From the NCBI RefSeq assembly GCF_006542765.1, contig NZ_SKCD01000088.1, positions 186,001-250,000 of the forward strand: DNA of 64,000 bases. The letters run 5' to 3'. The notes under the pieces were generated by a model, which saw only the letters and a program-made list of their open reading frames with translations, did not search any database and was not told the origin of the DNA. Source of the stretch: Paenibacillus luteus (GTDB taxonomy: Bacteria; Bacillota; Bacilli; Paenibacillales; Paenibacillaceae). Shown here piece after piece: positions 17,873 to 26,933 of this stretch. The translations under genes were made by a program, and so were the position numbers. How positions within the stretch are numbered: the first letter of the stretch is position 1; every line of letters begins with the position of its first letter.

Positions 17873-19543
17873 TTATTTCATGATTATCGTGCTATAGGGA
17901 GGAAGCGTGATTTGGCTTCCATCCCACTTGGCGTCATCGCTTGTCATATAAGCAAGTTGCTGAAATTCACCAAATAACGTGGACAGCTGCAAGTCTGCCG
18001 TTTGCTCCTTGCCTGATAAGTTATGCATCACCAGCACACGCTCGCTAGCAGTCGCTCTAATATAGACGCTCAGCTTGGAGTTCGCAGGCTGCAGCTTGAA
18101 TTCGGCTATTCCCCCATCACGTAAAGCAGGTTCTTCGTTGCGCCAACCTATCAGCTTCCGGTAATGGTTCAGCAGCGATGCTTCATCTGGCAATTGAGCC
18201 TCCACGGAAACTTGATCAGCCCCCGTATTGTAGCGTGCCTTCTCCCATACCGTTTGGCCCTTGCCGCCTGCTGAGCTGTACCAAAGCATCGGTTCCCGAA
18301 TATACTCATCCGGCTTTGCCCCTTTCATGCCCAGCTCCTCACCGTAATAAAGGTACGGTGTGCCCGGAAGGGTGAGCAGCATAGCAGCCGCCATCTTGGC
18401 ATGATCGATATTGCCATTCAACGCAGTCATAACCCGGTTCTGGTCATGATTGCTTAGAAATGGAGCATCCACGAAATTTCCGCCCGATGATTTCTCGTAG
18501 ACGCCGTAGGCGCGCCCAAGGGAAAAGGCCAGGTCTGCATCCTGCTCTGATCCTGCCGCGCTGATTAAGCGCCCGGCAAGGTCAAAGTGGAACGCGGAGT
18601 CCAGCGCTCGGTCAAAATAAGGCGCAATAACGGTCAGCGAATCCCATACCTCGCCAATGAGATATGCATCAGGCTTAATATGGGTCATTCCCTCACGAAA
18701 TTCCTGCCACCATGCTTTGTTTTTCGCTTGGATTTCTGGCGTAGTCGCCGTGGAAGCAAAATCGCCATAAATATGCTTGGCCGCATCCAAACGAAATCCG
18801 TCCAACCCTTGTTCCAGCCAGTACTGTCCGATCTTGATCATTTCCTCGCGTACCTTCGGCTCATTAAAGTTCAGATCCGGCATACCTTCCCAGAAAACAC
18901 CTAAGTATTTGAGGCTGCCATAACGATGCCAAGGATCGCCGCCTACCGCTCCGTCCGCTCTAATCTGCTCTTCTGCCTTCGCGAACGTGTACCAGCTGCG
19001 GTAAGGACTGTCCTCCTCCGCAAGCGCCTCCTTAAACCAAGGGTGCTCCTTGCTCGTATGGTTTACCACAAGATCCATAATGACTTTAATCCCACGATTA
19101 TGGGCTTCCTCCAGCAAGCGCTTTAGATCGCCTAAAGTGCCGTACTCCGGATTAATGGCATAATAATCAGTTGTATCATAACCATGATAGCTTGGCGAAG
19201 CATTAATCGGCATAAGCCAAATTCCGCTGATTCCGAGCTCCTTAAGATAATCCAGTTTTGCCGTCACGCCGTTCAAATCGCCGATGCCATCGCCATCTGA
19301 ATCATAGAAGGAACGAACAAAAATTTCATAGTATACAGCGCCTGGCTGCTCATCTACTTTGTATGAGGCTGCTTCCTTCTCCCCGCCAGCACTATTCTCA
19401 GGGGCATTGGGCGGAGAGCCAGCCAAATTATTCGCCGTATGCACACGATTTTCATTCTTTTCCGCTGAACATGCGACGAGTGACACAAGCAGAAGCAAGC
19501 CTAGCCATATAACTCCTGCATGAAACCATCGTTTGCTCTTCAT
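17873..19543 (-). CDS. GH13 alpha-amylase/neopullulanase-type lipoprotein
   Basis: The 556-residue enzyme has a lipoprotein signal with lipobox LVAC, so it should be tethered outside the membrane. The GH13 barrel shows region I DLVVNHTS, region II GFRLDAAKH with the nucleophile Asp, region III GEVWD with the acid/base Glu, and region IV LSNHDQNRV with the transition-state Asp. It hydrolyses alpha-1,4-glucan to maltodextrins that the adjacent importer takes up. Its ATG is four bases after malG and uses AAAGGG within the end of malG, so it is part of the operon. Confidence 0.93.
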   Translation of the reverse strand: MKSKRWFHAGVIWLGLLLLVSLVACSAEKNENRVHTANNLAGSPPNAPENSAGGEKEAASYKVDEQPGAVYYEIFVRSFYDSDGDGIGDLNGVTAKLDYLKELGISGIWLMPINASPSYHGYDTTDYYAINPEYGTLGDLKRLLEEAHNRGIKVIMDLVVNHTSKEHPWFKEALAEEDSPYRSWYTFAKAEEQIRADGAVGGDPWHRYGSLKYLGVFWEGMPDLNFNEPKVREEMIKIGQYWLEQGLDGFRLDAAKHIYGDFASTATTPEIQAKNKAWWQEFREGMTHIKPDAYLIGEVWDSLTVIAPYFDRALDSAFHFDLAGRLISAAGSEQDADLAFSLGRAYGVYEKSSGGNFVDAPFLSNHDQNRVMTALNGNIDHAKMAAAMLLTLPGTPYLYYGEELGMKGAKPDEYIREPMLWYSSAGGKGQTVWEKARYNTGADQVSVEAQLPDEASLLNHYRKLIGWRNEEPALRDGGIAEFKLQPANSKLSVYIRATASERVLVMHNLSGKEQTADLQLSTLFGEFQQLAYMTSDDAKWDGSQITLPPYSTIIMK

Positions 19544-19547
19544 CTGC

Positions 19548-20393
19548 TTACCCTTTCGATGCGCCAGACATCAGGCCTTGCACAAGGAAGCGCTGTAAGA
19601 AGACGAACAACAGTGTAATTGGAATCGCAATCAGTACCGCACCTGCGGCAAACAGCGTAAAGTTACTGTTCTGGTACGAATTGACGAGATCCCACATCCC
19701 GACGGCTAGCGTCCAGTTATCCTTGCTGCGCAGCACCAATCTCGCAAATATAAAGTCAACCCATGAGCCCGCGAACGTTGTGAGTGCCACATAAGTCAGC
19801 ATCGGACGCGACAGCGGAAGCATGATCTTCACAAAAACCTGCAGATGAGATGCGCCATCTATCCGCGCCGCTTCATCCAGGCTGCGCGGAATCGTATCGT
19901 AGAAGCCTTTCACAACAAACCCGCCCAGCACTGCGCCAGCCGAATATACGATAATTAGTGCCGCATGCGTATCAAGCAAATTAAGCTGAAGCAAGAAAAT
20001 AAAGATCGCAATCATGCTCATGAAGCCGGGAAACATGCCAAGTACAAGCATGATAGTCAACGTCATCTTACGACCGCGAAACCTGAAACGCGATAACGCA
20101 TACATGCTGAGCGTAACCATTATTGTAGAGAAGATCATCGTTAGCGTTGCAATCTTGAGCGTATTCAAGTACCAAACTCCGTAACGGAAGCTGGGATTCG
20201 TGAACAGTTCCTTGTAATGCACAAGCGTAAAGGATTCTGGAATCAAGCTCGAGCTGAACAGCGACGTGCCCGGACGAAGCGACGACAGCAGCACCCAAAG
20301 CGCAGGATAGATCGCACAGATAGCAATCGCAATCAACAGGAGATAGCTTAACGTCAAACGGACAAGATTTGCGGTTTTGCGTCCCATTTTCAT
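19548..20393 (-). CDS. malG: Maltodextrin ABC permease MalG
   Basis: A 281-residue CUT1 permease with six membrane segments and the EAA loop DEAARIDGASHLQVFVKIMLPLS. It follows malF with a four-base ATGA overlap and precedes the amylase gene by four bases. The operon holds binding protein, two permeases and an extracellular amylase, so maltodextrin uptake is the clear role; no ATPase is present, so a shared MsmX-like ATPase is expected. Confidence 0.9.
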   Translation of the reverse strand: MKMGRKTANLVRLTLSYLLLIAIAICAIYPALWVLLSSLRPGTSLFSSSLIPESFTLVHYKELFTNPSFRYGVWYLNTLKIATLTMIFSTIMVTLSMYALSRFRFRGRKMTLTIMLVLGMFPGFMSMIAIFIFLLQLNLLDTHAALIIVYSAGAVLGGFVVKGFYDTIPRSLDEAARIDGASHLQVFVKIMLPLSRPMLTYVALTTFAGSWVDFIFARLVLRSKDNWTLAVGMWDLVNSYQNSNFTLFAAGAVLIAIPITLLFVFLQRFLVQGLMSGASKG

Positions 20394-21703
20394 TGGATCA
20401 TATCCTCCTCTTTGAATGACCGCGTACGGCGATAGTTGTAAATCGAGAATGTAGCGACAATGATAAAGATAATAATCCCGATGGCCGAGGCCATGTTGAA
20501 TTGACTGTTGTTCAGTGTCAGTTTATACAGCCACGTAACGAGCAGGTCGGTGCTGCCGGCGAACTGATAATCGCCCTTGACCGGATCCCCGTTCGTAAGC
20601 AGGAAAATAACGTTGAAGTTGTTGATGTTGCCCGCAAATTGCGTAATCAGAATCGGCGCGGTGGAGAACAGCACGAACGGAATCGTGATGATGCGGAATT
20701 TCTGAATGCCTGTCGCTCCATCCACGTCAGCTGCTTCATACAAGTCTTTCGGGATAGCCGTCAATACGCCGAGAATAAGGACCATCGACACGGGAATGCC
20801 CACCCACATGTTAACGATAATGACCGTCACTTTTGCCCAAAAGGGATCTGTCAGCCATGGCAGCTTGCCCATGCCGAAATAACCTAAGTATTGATTGATT
20901 GGACCAAATTGCCCGTTGAACAGATTACGCATAACGAGCAAGGAGATTAATTGCGGAATGGCATACGGAATGATGAACAATGTGCGCCAAAGCTTCTTGA
21001 AGCGAATCCCCTTCTGCTCAATCAGCAGCGCAACGAGCAAGCCGCCGAAATAGGTCGTTACAGTAGCGATAATCGCCCAGATAATCGTCCATGTAAACAC
21101 GCCTACAAAGGTATGGCTCCATGTTTTCAAAGTAAGAAGCTTGGCAAAGGTTTGAAATCCTACCCAATCCACCAGCTTTGCAGGCGGAATATGATCAGGC
21201 GACGCATAGTTGGTGAAAGCAAGCATGACCATAAAGATAATCGGCATGATGGTTAGAAACAATACGCCAAGTGCCGGAAGCGTCAGCATCAAATGCGGGA
21301 AATTACGATCCATCACATAAGAGAGCGTCATTCGGAAGCTTCCAGGCAGGGCCCCTTCATCTCTTTGCTTGCCGTTCCGATAAGCATCGCGAATATTCAT
21401 AATGTAGATGATGACAAAAAGAATAAATAAGAACAACGTAATCAAACCGCTAATCAATAGGAAAATCGAATGATCTCCCTCTACGCGCACACTAATTTTC
21501 CCAATCTTCTCAAGACCTTGCGTCTTCTCGCCAAGCGTAACGATTCCCCAAATTGCTCTTCCCAGATTCGGAACAAAATACATAAGCGCTGCCGCTTCCA
21601 CGGCGAGCATGATCAAGCCCTTGATAAACTGGCGGTTATACAATTGGCCAAGACCCATTACGAGTAACGACAATATAGCCGCGGTGCTGCGATGACGCTT
21701 CAT
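20390..21703 (-). CDS. malF: Maltodextrin ABC permease MalF
   Basis: The 437-residue permease has two extra N-terminal membrane segments and a large loop before the conserved six-segment core, as in MalF proteins of Gram-positive bacteria. The EAA loop EAADVDGATGIQKFRIITIPF is near residue 345. ATG at 21703 is preferred since GGAAGGGAG lies just upstream, while the ATG at 21727 has no ribosome site. The stop overlaps the malG start. Confidence 0.91.
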   Translation of the reverse strand: MKRHRSTAAILSLLVMGLGQLYNRQFIKGLIMLAVEAAALMYFVPNLGRAIWGIVTLGEKTQGLEKIGKISVRVEGDHSIFLLISGLITLFLFILFVIIYIMNIRDAYRNGKQRDEGALPGSFRMTLSYVMDRNFPHLMLTLPALGVLFLTIMPIIFMVMLAFTNYASPDHIPPAKLVDWVGFQTFAKLLTLKTWSHTFVGVFTWTIIWAIIATVTTYFGGLLVALLIEQKGIRFKKLWRTLFIIPYAIPQLISLLVMRNLFNGQFGPINQYLGYFGMGKLPWLTDPFWAKVTVIIVNMWVGIPVSMVLILGVLTAIPKDLYEAADVDGATGIQKFRIITIPFVLFSTAPILITQFAGNINNFNVIFLLTNGDPVKGDYQFAGSTDLLVTWLYKLTLNNSQFNMASAIGIIIFIIVATFSIYNYRRTRSFKEEDMIQ

Positions 21704-21790
21704 CCCGCCAAGCTCCCTTCCTATCATCTAAAATTGCGATTATACCGCCGTTCTATTTCTTTGCGGCGTTTATAAGACATTGGTTCACCC

Positions 21791-21807
21791 GCCGAATAGC
21801 GTTCGGC
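21791..21807 (-). terminator. Hairpin between malE and malF
   Basis: GCCGAA and TTCGGC arms enclose a short AGCG-type loop within the 126-base malE-malF gap. There is no T-run, so it is more likely an mRNA-stabilising or differential-expression hairpin than a full terminator. Such hairpins after malE raise binding-protein mRNA over permease mRNA in many systems. Confidence 0.55.
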
Positions 21808-21829
21808 GGGCGATACCAGATGTCGTCTA

Positions 21830-23146
21830 TTATTTTGCCGCAGTGCCGTTATTGGCATCTTTAATTTGTTGAACCGCGTTATCAAGCGCTGCTTTTGCAT
21901 CTTTGCCGGAGTTCCATACATCGGAGAACGCTGCTGCGATCGGGCTCCATACGTTACCCATTTCCGGAATTGACGGCATAGGCGTGGATTGGTTGAACTG
22001 CGCAACGAAACCTTTTACGATGTCATTTCCTTGAACGGCCGGGTCGTTCGTTGCTTCTGTGTTCGCCGGAATAGCGCCAGTCAATTCGAAATCCTTCAAT
22101 TGAGCGGCCTTCGTGGAGGCAAAGTTCGCGAACAAGCGAGCCGCATTCGGGTATTTCGAGAATTGGTTGACATACCATGCTTTTACTCCCGAGAAGGAAG
22201 AAGCCGATTGGCCGTTAATGCTTGGAATCGGAGCTACGCCAAAATCAATGCCAGCGCTTTTGTAGTCTGCAATGGTCCAAGGGCCGTTGATGTCCATGGC
22301 CAATGTTCCTGCTGTGAACATGCCTTTTTTGATGTCGTACGTAATGTCGCCGGAGTTAAGCGGCAGGATGCTGTCTTTCAAGGAACCATAATATTTCAAA
22401 CCGCTAACCGCGCCGTCAGTGTTCAGGCCGATATCGTCTTTGTTTTGTCCATTTTCACCATACACATAACCACCCGTGGAGATGAATGGATAGTTGAAGT
22501 AGAAGTTGCCTACTTCCCACATCAAAGCGAACTTGTTGTTTGGCACATCGTTGTACGTTTTTGCGAATGCAACGATTTCATCAAATGTTTTTGGTGCTTC
22601 TGGAATAAGAGCCTTGTTATAGAACAAAGCGTAGGTTTCGATCGAACGCGGGTAGCCGTAAAGCGTACCGCCATAGGAAACAGCGTTTACAGCGATTTCA
22701 GAGTTAACCGATTTGGCCTGCTCTTCATAGAAATCATTTGGCAGCACAAGGCCAGCCGTTACTGCTCTGCCGAGGTTGTCATGCGGGAAAACTACGACGT
22801 CGGCACCAAGGCCTGCAGGGCCGTCTGTGGTCAGCTTCGTTACTTGATCTGCCGCGCCAACCTCTTCAAATTTCACTTCAATGCCGTATTTCTCGGTGAA
22901 TTCTTTTGAAATCGCTTCAACGAATGGACGTTCCTCTTTACTTTCCCATACCAGCAAGGATGCGCCTTCCTCAGGCAGAATCTCTTCATCGTCTCCTGCG
23001 CCTTCATTCGTGCCCCCTGCCGTATTGTTTGCCGGAGCGTTCGTGGCATTAGCCGCGTTTTCTGTTTTTCCTTCATTCTTTGTTCCGCCGCAAGCGGATA
23101 CGATAAACAAGGCAACGATTAATGACATTACAAACCACTTCTTCAT
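21830..23146 (-). CDS. malE: Maltodextrin-binding lipoprotein MalE
   Basis: A 438-residue family-1 solute-binding protein with lipoprotein signal and lipobox VSAC, a linker rich in Asn, Ala and Thr, and the sequence LLVWESKEERPF that begins the mature lobe as in maltose/maltodextrin binders. ATG at 23146 has GGAGGGGG upstream. A further 16 codons in frame lack support. It heads the leftward operon malE-malF-malG-amylase; 126 bases separate it from malF, room for an attenuating hairpin (GCCGAATAGCGTTCGGC at 21791-21807). Confidence 0.92.
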   Translation of the reverse strand: MKKWFVMSLIVALFIVSACGGTKNEGKTENAANATNAPANNTAGGTNEGAGDDEEILPEEGASLLVWESKEERPFVEAISKEFTEKYGIEVKFEEVGAADQVTKLTTDGPAGLGADVVVFPHDNLGRAVTAGLVLPNDFYEEQAKSVNSEIAVNAVSYGGTLYGYPRSIETYALFYNKALIPEAPKTFDEIVAFAKTYNDVPNNKFALMWEVGNFYFNYPFISTGGYVYGENGQNKDDIGLNTDGAVSGLKYYGSLKDSILPLNSGDITYDIKKGMFTAGTLAMDINGPWTIADYKSAGIDFGVAPIPSINGQSASSFSGVKAWYVNQFSKYPNAARLFANFASTKAAQLKDFELTGAIPANTEATNDPAVQGNDIVKGFVAQFNQSTPMPSIPEMGNVWSPIAAAFSDVWNSGKDAKAALDNAVQQIKDANNGTAAK

Positions 23147-23240
23147 GCTAGGTGATCCCCCTCCATAATGTGTTCCTGCCTTTTTGTGAATCAAAACCTT
23201 TCAAGACGGTGGATGAAGCACATTTTCATAAAAAACGTCA

Positions 23241-23462
23241 GTTTGCAAACGATAGAAGCAGCGTGCCGGTTTGCGTATACTCATAAGCCTTCCGCAAAAC
23301 CGAAGTTGTGCAAACGTTTGTACAAATGGCGTTAGAAAATGCTATGCAATCGGATATTCTGCCGTATTGCATGGCTACATAATGCCCATCCCGTCTTGAA
23401 AGCGTTCTATTCGTGGATTCATCATACAACAGAGAATGGATTTTGTTAAAACGTTTGCACAG
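23241..23462. promoter_or_regulatory. MalR/LacI-type operator palindromes between malE and the regulator gene
   Basis: Three palindromes centred on CG or GC share the MalR-type core GCAAACGTTTGC: GTTTGCAAAC at 23241-23250, TTGTGCAAACGTTTGTACAA at 23306-23325 (one mismatch between halves), and a weaker TTGTTAAAACGTTTGCACAG at 23443-23462. They lie in the 495-base gap between malE and the LacI-family gene and are the expected binding sites of that regulator. The rest of the gap shows no gene. Confidence 0.75.
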
Positions 23463-23641
23463 TTCAATATTTAGAACAAATAGCATGTATTCTTTAATTA
23501 TCGTGAAATACCTCCTTCTTTTTCAGTTTTTCAACATTTGTGGAACGCTTTCTTAAGATATATATTTACTTTTAGACGGCAGTTGCATTAGGATGAAGCA
23601 TATAATGCACACATGATTGCACGATGGGGGCTCAATTAAAA

Positions 23642-24670
23642 ATGGTGACCATTAAAGACATTGCAAAAGCTGCAGGAGTATCGCCTTCGACGGTTTCGAG
23701 GGTCGTATCCAATCACCCCCGCATCAGTAAGGTAACGACGCAAAAGGTTAAACGGATCATGGAAGAAATGGGCTACCATCCGAATGCGATGGCGAAGAGC
23801 CTTGTCTCCAAGACGACTCAAACGCTTGCGATTATGCTGCCTCGTCCCGCTGAAGAGCTATTTCAGGATTTCTTCTTCGGCGAGCTGCTGCGCGGCATCC
23901 TTACGCAATCGACGCGGGCAGGCTACGACATGCTGCTAACCGCTGCCACTTCGCCCAGCGATGAGACGGAAACGGTTTCGAGACTCGTGTTCGGACGTCG
24001 GGTAGATGGCGTCATTTTGTTATCCTCCCGGGTTAACGACCCTTTAATCGAACTGTTGAACAAACACAAGTTTCCAACTGTATTAATTGGCCGCACGGAA
24101 GATCACCCTCATATCTTGTCCGTTGATAATGACAATGAGCTCGCCGCCTATGATGCAACGCAGCATCTGATTCTCCAAGGCCACGAGAGGATCGGCTTCG
24201 TAAGCGGGCCGCCTTCCTTAACCGTTGCCCATGATCGCATGAAAGGATACCGCCGTGCGATGAAGGAAGCTGGCTTAACCGTCAGATCCGAATGGATTGT
24301 TGAAGGAGAGTTTCTTCAGCAAAGCGGCTACCGTGCCATGTCCTTTATGATGAGCTTGCCAGAGCGGCCAAGCGGCCTTGTTGTTATTGATGACGTCGTC
24401 GGATTCGGTGTTCTGCGGGGCTTAACGGAGCTTGGCTTTAAGGTGCCTAACGACCTCAGCATCGTAAGCTTCAACAACATTGCTCTGTCTGAACTGGCCA
24501 CCCCCCCCATTAGCTCTATAGATATAGGAACGTACCAGCTTGGGTATACTGCATCTCAAATGCTCATCCGCTACATTCAGGAAGAGAGCGTGCACCAAAA
24601 CCGAATGATTATTCCGCATAGGCTGATCGTTCGTGAATCTTCCATACAGACCGTATCCAAAAGGAGTTGA
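23642..24670 (+). CDS. LacI-family maltose-type regulator
   Basis: A 342-residue repressor. The N-terminal helix-turn-helix TIKDIAKAAGVSPSTVSRVVSNH is a textbook LacI-family DNA reader, followed by a hinge and a periplasmic-binding-type effector domain with the FVSGPPSLTVAHDRMKGY segment. ATG at 23642 (protein MVTIKDI) is preferred over ATG at 23624. It is divergent from malE, has MalR-like palindromes upstream and overlaps into a glucoamylase gene, so it should regulate both sides in response to maltose or maltodextrin. Confidence 0.92.
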   Translation: MVTIKDIAKAAGVSPSTVSRVVSNHPRISKVTTQKVKRIMEEMGYHPNAMAKSLVSKTTQTLAIMLPRPAEELFQDFFFGELLRGILTQSTRAGYDMLLTAATSPSDETETVSRLVFGRRVDGVILLSSRVNDPLIELLNKHKFPTVLIGRTEDHPHILSVDNDNELAAYDATQHLILQGHERIGFVSGPPSLTVAHDRMKGYRRAMKEAGLTVRSEWIVEGEFLQQSGYRAMSFMMSLPERPSGLVVIDDVVGFGVLRGLTELGFKVPNDLSIVSFNNIALSELATPPISSIDIGTYQLGYTASQMLIRYIQEESVHQNRMIIPHRLIVRESSIQTVSKRS

Positions 24671-24674
24671 CCGC

Positions 24675-26663
24675 GTGTCCACAAAGAAACCATTTTTAGT
24701 AGACGCTATTATTGGCAATTCAAAGTTCCTCGCCTCACTCGGCCGCACAGGCAAGCTGTATCGCCTGTGGTGGCCAAATATCGATTTGCCGCAGCATGTA
24801 GATGCGATACGTACCGGTATCCAGCAGAAGGATGGTCCGGTTTCTTGGTTTGATGAAGCCTTAGACGGCTGGGAACATGAAGCGAATTACGTGGAAAAAA
24901 CGAATATTTTCCGCGTTGGCGCCCGTTCCGAGCAGCAGCCCGTTCAAATTGAAAGCTTCCACTTTGCCGTTCCCGGACAGAATCTCATCGTTCGGGAATA
25001 TACGTTCACCAATATCACTAATCAACCTGCTTCATTCTCATTTATTGTGCACTCTTCCTTTCTTGTAAGTGAAAATCACTTGTACAACACGACATTGTTC
25101 CATCCAGATGCCGATTCTTTGGTTCATTTCCGCCATAAGTATTATTTTGCGCTTTCCAGTGCAAACGTATGCACAAACTTTCAAGCAGGTCTTTCCTGGG
25201 ATTTGGTCCAGGGTGGGGAATTGAACGGCACGGTCATCGATATGAAGCCGGATGGTGCGTTGAAATGGGAAATCGAGTCGCTCGACCCCGGCCAATCCAT
25301 CACGATTCCCATATACATTGCCGCGGGGCATGATGAACAAAGCGCATTGCTGCAAATGGAAGCAGCCAAAGGAAAAGCCAGCAGTAAGTGGATGGCGGAA
25401 ACAATCGCTTACTGGCATACGTTTTTGTCGGAGGCAGCCCCTTGCCCGATTGAGGATGCAGATGCTGAGATTGTGGAACTTTATGACCGTTCGCTGCTCA
25501 TGTTCAAGCTCATGTCCGATGAGCAAACAGGAAGCATCATAGCCGCACCGGAATTTGACGAAAACTTCGCCCGCTGCGGCGGTTATTCGTATTGCTGGGG
25601 CCGGGATGCCGCATTCATTACAACCGCACTTGATAGAGCAGGCCTCGGAGCCCTCTCCGACAGCTTCTATGCTTGGACGCTTACCGCGCAATCGCCAGAT
25701 GGTTCTTGGCAGCAGCGCCACTATCATGACGGCAGTCTTGCTCCGTCTTGGGGACTTCAAATTGACGAAGGCTCCTCGATTATATGGGGAATGTGGCAGC
25801 ATTACTTGGAGAACCAAAATACTGGCTTCGCCGAGCAGGTATGGCCCGCAGTAGAGAAAGGCGCAAATTTCCTATTAGGTTTTTTGCAAAGCGACAATGG
25901 ATTGCCTAGACCAAGCATCGATTTGTGGGAAGAGCGCGAAGCTTCGCATACCTATTCCTCTGCTGCTGTGTATGGCGGGTTGACGGCTGCCGCAAGCTTT
26001 GCCGAATTGGCAGGCAAACCTGATCTGGCAGCAGAATGGACGGCATCAGCGGAACGGATCGCTTCTGCTATTACAGAGCTATGCTGGAATGAAGAAGGCA
26101 GCAGCTTTTACCGCGGTTTGAATTTGACGGTGCCGCAAGGCAAATACGAGCAAGCGATCGCCACAGGAGCTGCCGGTCAGGTGGCCGAAGGCATTAAAGG
26201 CTACAAAAAGTATGTGCTCGAGCATGACAGTGTCATTGATATCAGCCTGTTAGGTATTGCAGTGCCATTCGGCGCGGTACCAGCCGATCATAACTACATG
26301 AAGCGTACGGCTGATACCATCGAAGCAGCGCTAACTGTACCTGGCGTAGGCGGCATCAAGCGTTACGAGGATGATAGCTATATTGGAGGAAATCCCTGGA
26401 TTCTCACTACCCTATGGCTTGCCCATTATCGAATTCAAACGGGAAGCTTAGACGAAGCAAGAGAACTGCTGAAATGGGCAGTCGATCACCGTACCGAAAC
26501 GGGCTTATTGCCTGAACAAGTAGACAAGAACACAGGCGAAACTGCCTGGGTTGTCCCGCTGACCTGGTCTCACGCCATGTTTGTTCTTACCCTGTTCATG
26601 CTGGCGGATGCGGAAACCAAACTTTCAAGTGTCACCGCAATCAGCAAAGTAAGCCTCGCCTAA
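24675..26663 (+). CDS. GH15 glucoamylase-type glycoside hydrolase, cytosolic
   Basis: The 662-residue enzyme has an N-terminal beta-sandwich domain (about residues 1-260) and an alpha/alpha barrel of family GH15. Motifs include CGGYSYCWGRDAAF, the first catalytic Glu near EEREASHTYSSAAVYGG, and the second in TGLLPEQVD. These enzymes release glucose from the ends of maltodextrins; some members cleave trehalose or isomaltodextrins. There is no signal peptide, so it acts on imported sugars. A GTG start at 24675 is set by AAGGAG, which overlaps the end of the LacI gene. A strong terminator follows. Confidence 0.9.
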   Translation: MSTKKPFLVDAIIGNSKFLASLGRTGKLYRLWWPNIDLPQHVDAIRTGIQQKDGPVSWFDEALDGWEHEANYVEKTNIFRVGARSEQQPVQIESFHFAVPGQNLIVREYTFTNITNQPASFSFIVHSSFLVSENHLYNTTLFHPDADSLVHFRHKYYFALSSANVCTNFQAGLSWDLVQGGELNGTVIDMKPDGALKWEIESLDPGQSITIPIYIAAGHDEQSALLQMEAAKGKASSKWMAETIAYWHTFLSEAAPCPIEDADAEIVELYDRSLLMFKLMSDEQTGSIIAAPEFDENFARCGGYSYCWGRDAAFITTALDRAGLGALSDSFYAWTLTAQSPDGSWQQRHYHDGSLAPSWGLQIDEGSSIIWGMWQHYLENQNTGFAEQVWPAVEKGANFLLGFLQSDNGLPRPSIDLWEEREASHTYSSAAVYGGLTAAASFAELAGKPDLAAEWTASAERIASAITELCWNEEGSSFYRGLNLTVPQGKYEQAIATGAAGQVAEGIKGYKKYVLEHDSVIDISLLGIAVPFGAVPADHNYMKRTADTIEAALTVPGVGGIKRYEDDSYIGGNPWILTTLWLAHYRIQTGSLDEARELLKWAVDHRTETGLLPEQVDKNTGETAWVVPLTWSHAMFVLTLFMLADAETKLSSVTAISKVSLA

Positions 26664-26684
26664 AACAAACTGCATTACCACAAT

Positions 26685-26734
26685 AAAACAGCTGAACAGA
26701 TTCGCTTGATCTGTTCAGCTGTTTGTATTTTTTT
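26685..26734 (+). terminator. Terminator after the GH15 gene
   Basis: A 16-base perfect stem (AAACAGCTGAACAGAT with ATCTGTTCAGCTGTTT) with a seven-base loop is followed by GTATTTTTTT. It is a strong rho-independent terminator. Confidence 0.95.
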
Positions 26735-26841
26735 GGATTACTGCCTGACGTAAGTTCAACCGTCCCCTCCGATTAGCATCCGAATCCTAACCTGCTGATT
26801 CTCATTTCTGTGCTGTTACCTCGCCGTACCGAACCGAACCA

Positions 26842-26895
26842 TTCCAGTTCCAGTTCCAGTTCCAGTTCCAGTTCCAGTTCCAGTTCCAGTTCCAG
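26842..26895. repeat. TTCCAG hexanucleotide tandem repeat, nine copies
   Basis: Nine perfect copies of TTCCAG run without interruption, followed by degenerate AGATCCAATTTT-like units to about 26922. No open frame with a ribosome site crosses it on either strand. It lies between the GH15 terminator and the long tandem array. Confidence 0.92.
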
Positions 26896-26933
26896 ATCCA
26901 ATTTTAGATCCAGTTTTAGATCCTGTTAATTAG

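Noticed and set aside
21989..22909. 306-residue open frame antisense to malE
   Set aside because: Lacks a ribosome site and known domains, and lies entirely over the well-supported malE.
23538..23552. CcpA cre site before the LacI gene
   Set aside because: TGGAACGCTTTC does not keep the TGWNANCGNTNWCA positions.
25038..25817. 259-residue open frame antisense to the GH15 gene
   Set aside because: Shadow frame with cysteine- and arginine-rich composition and no ribosome site.
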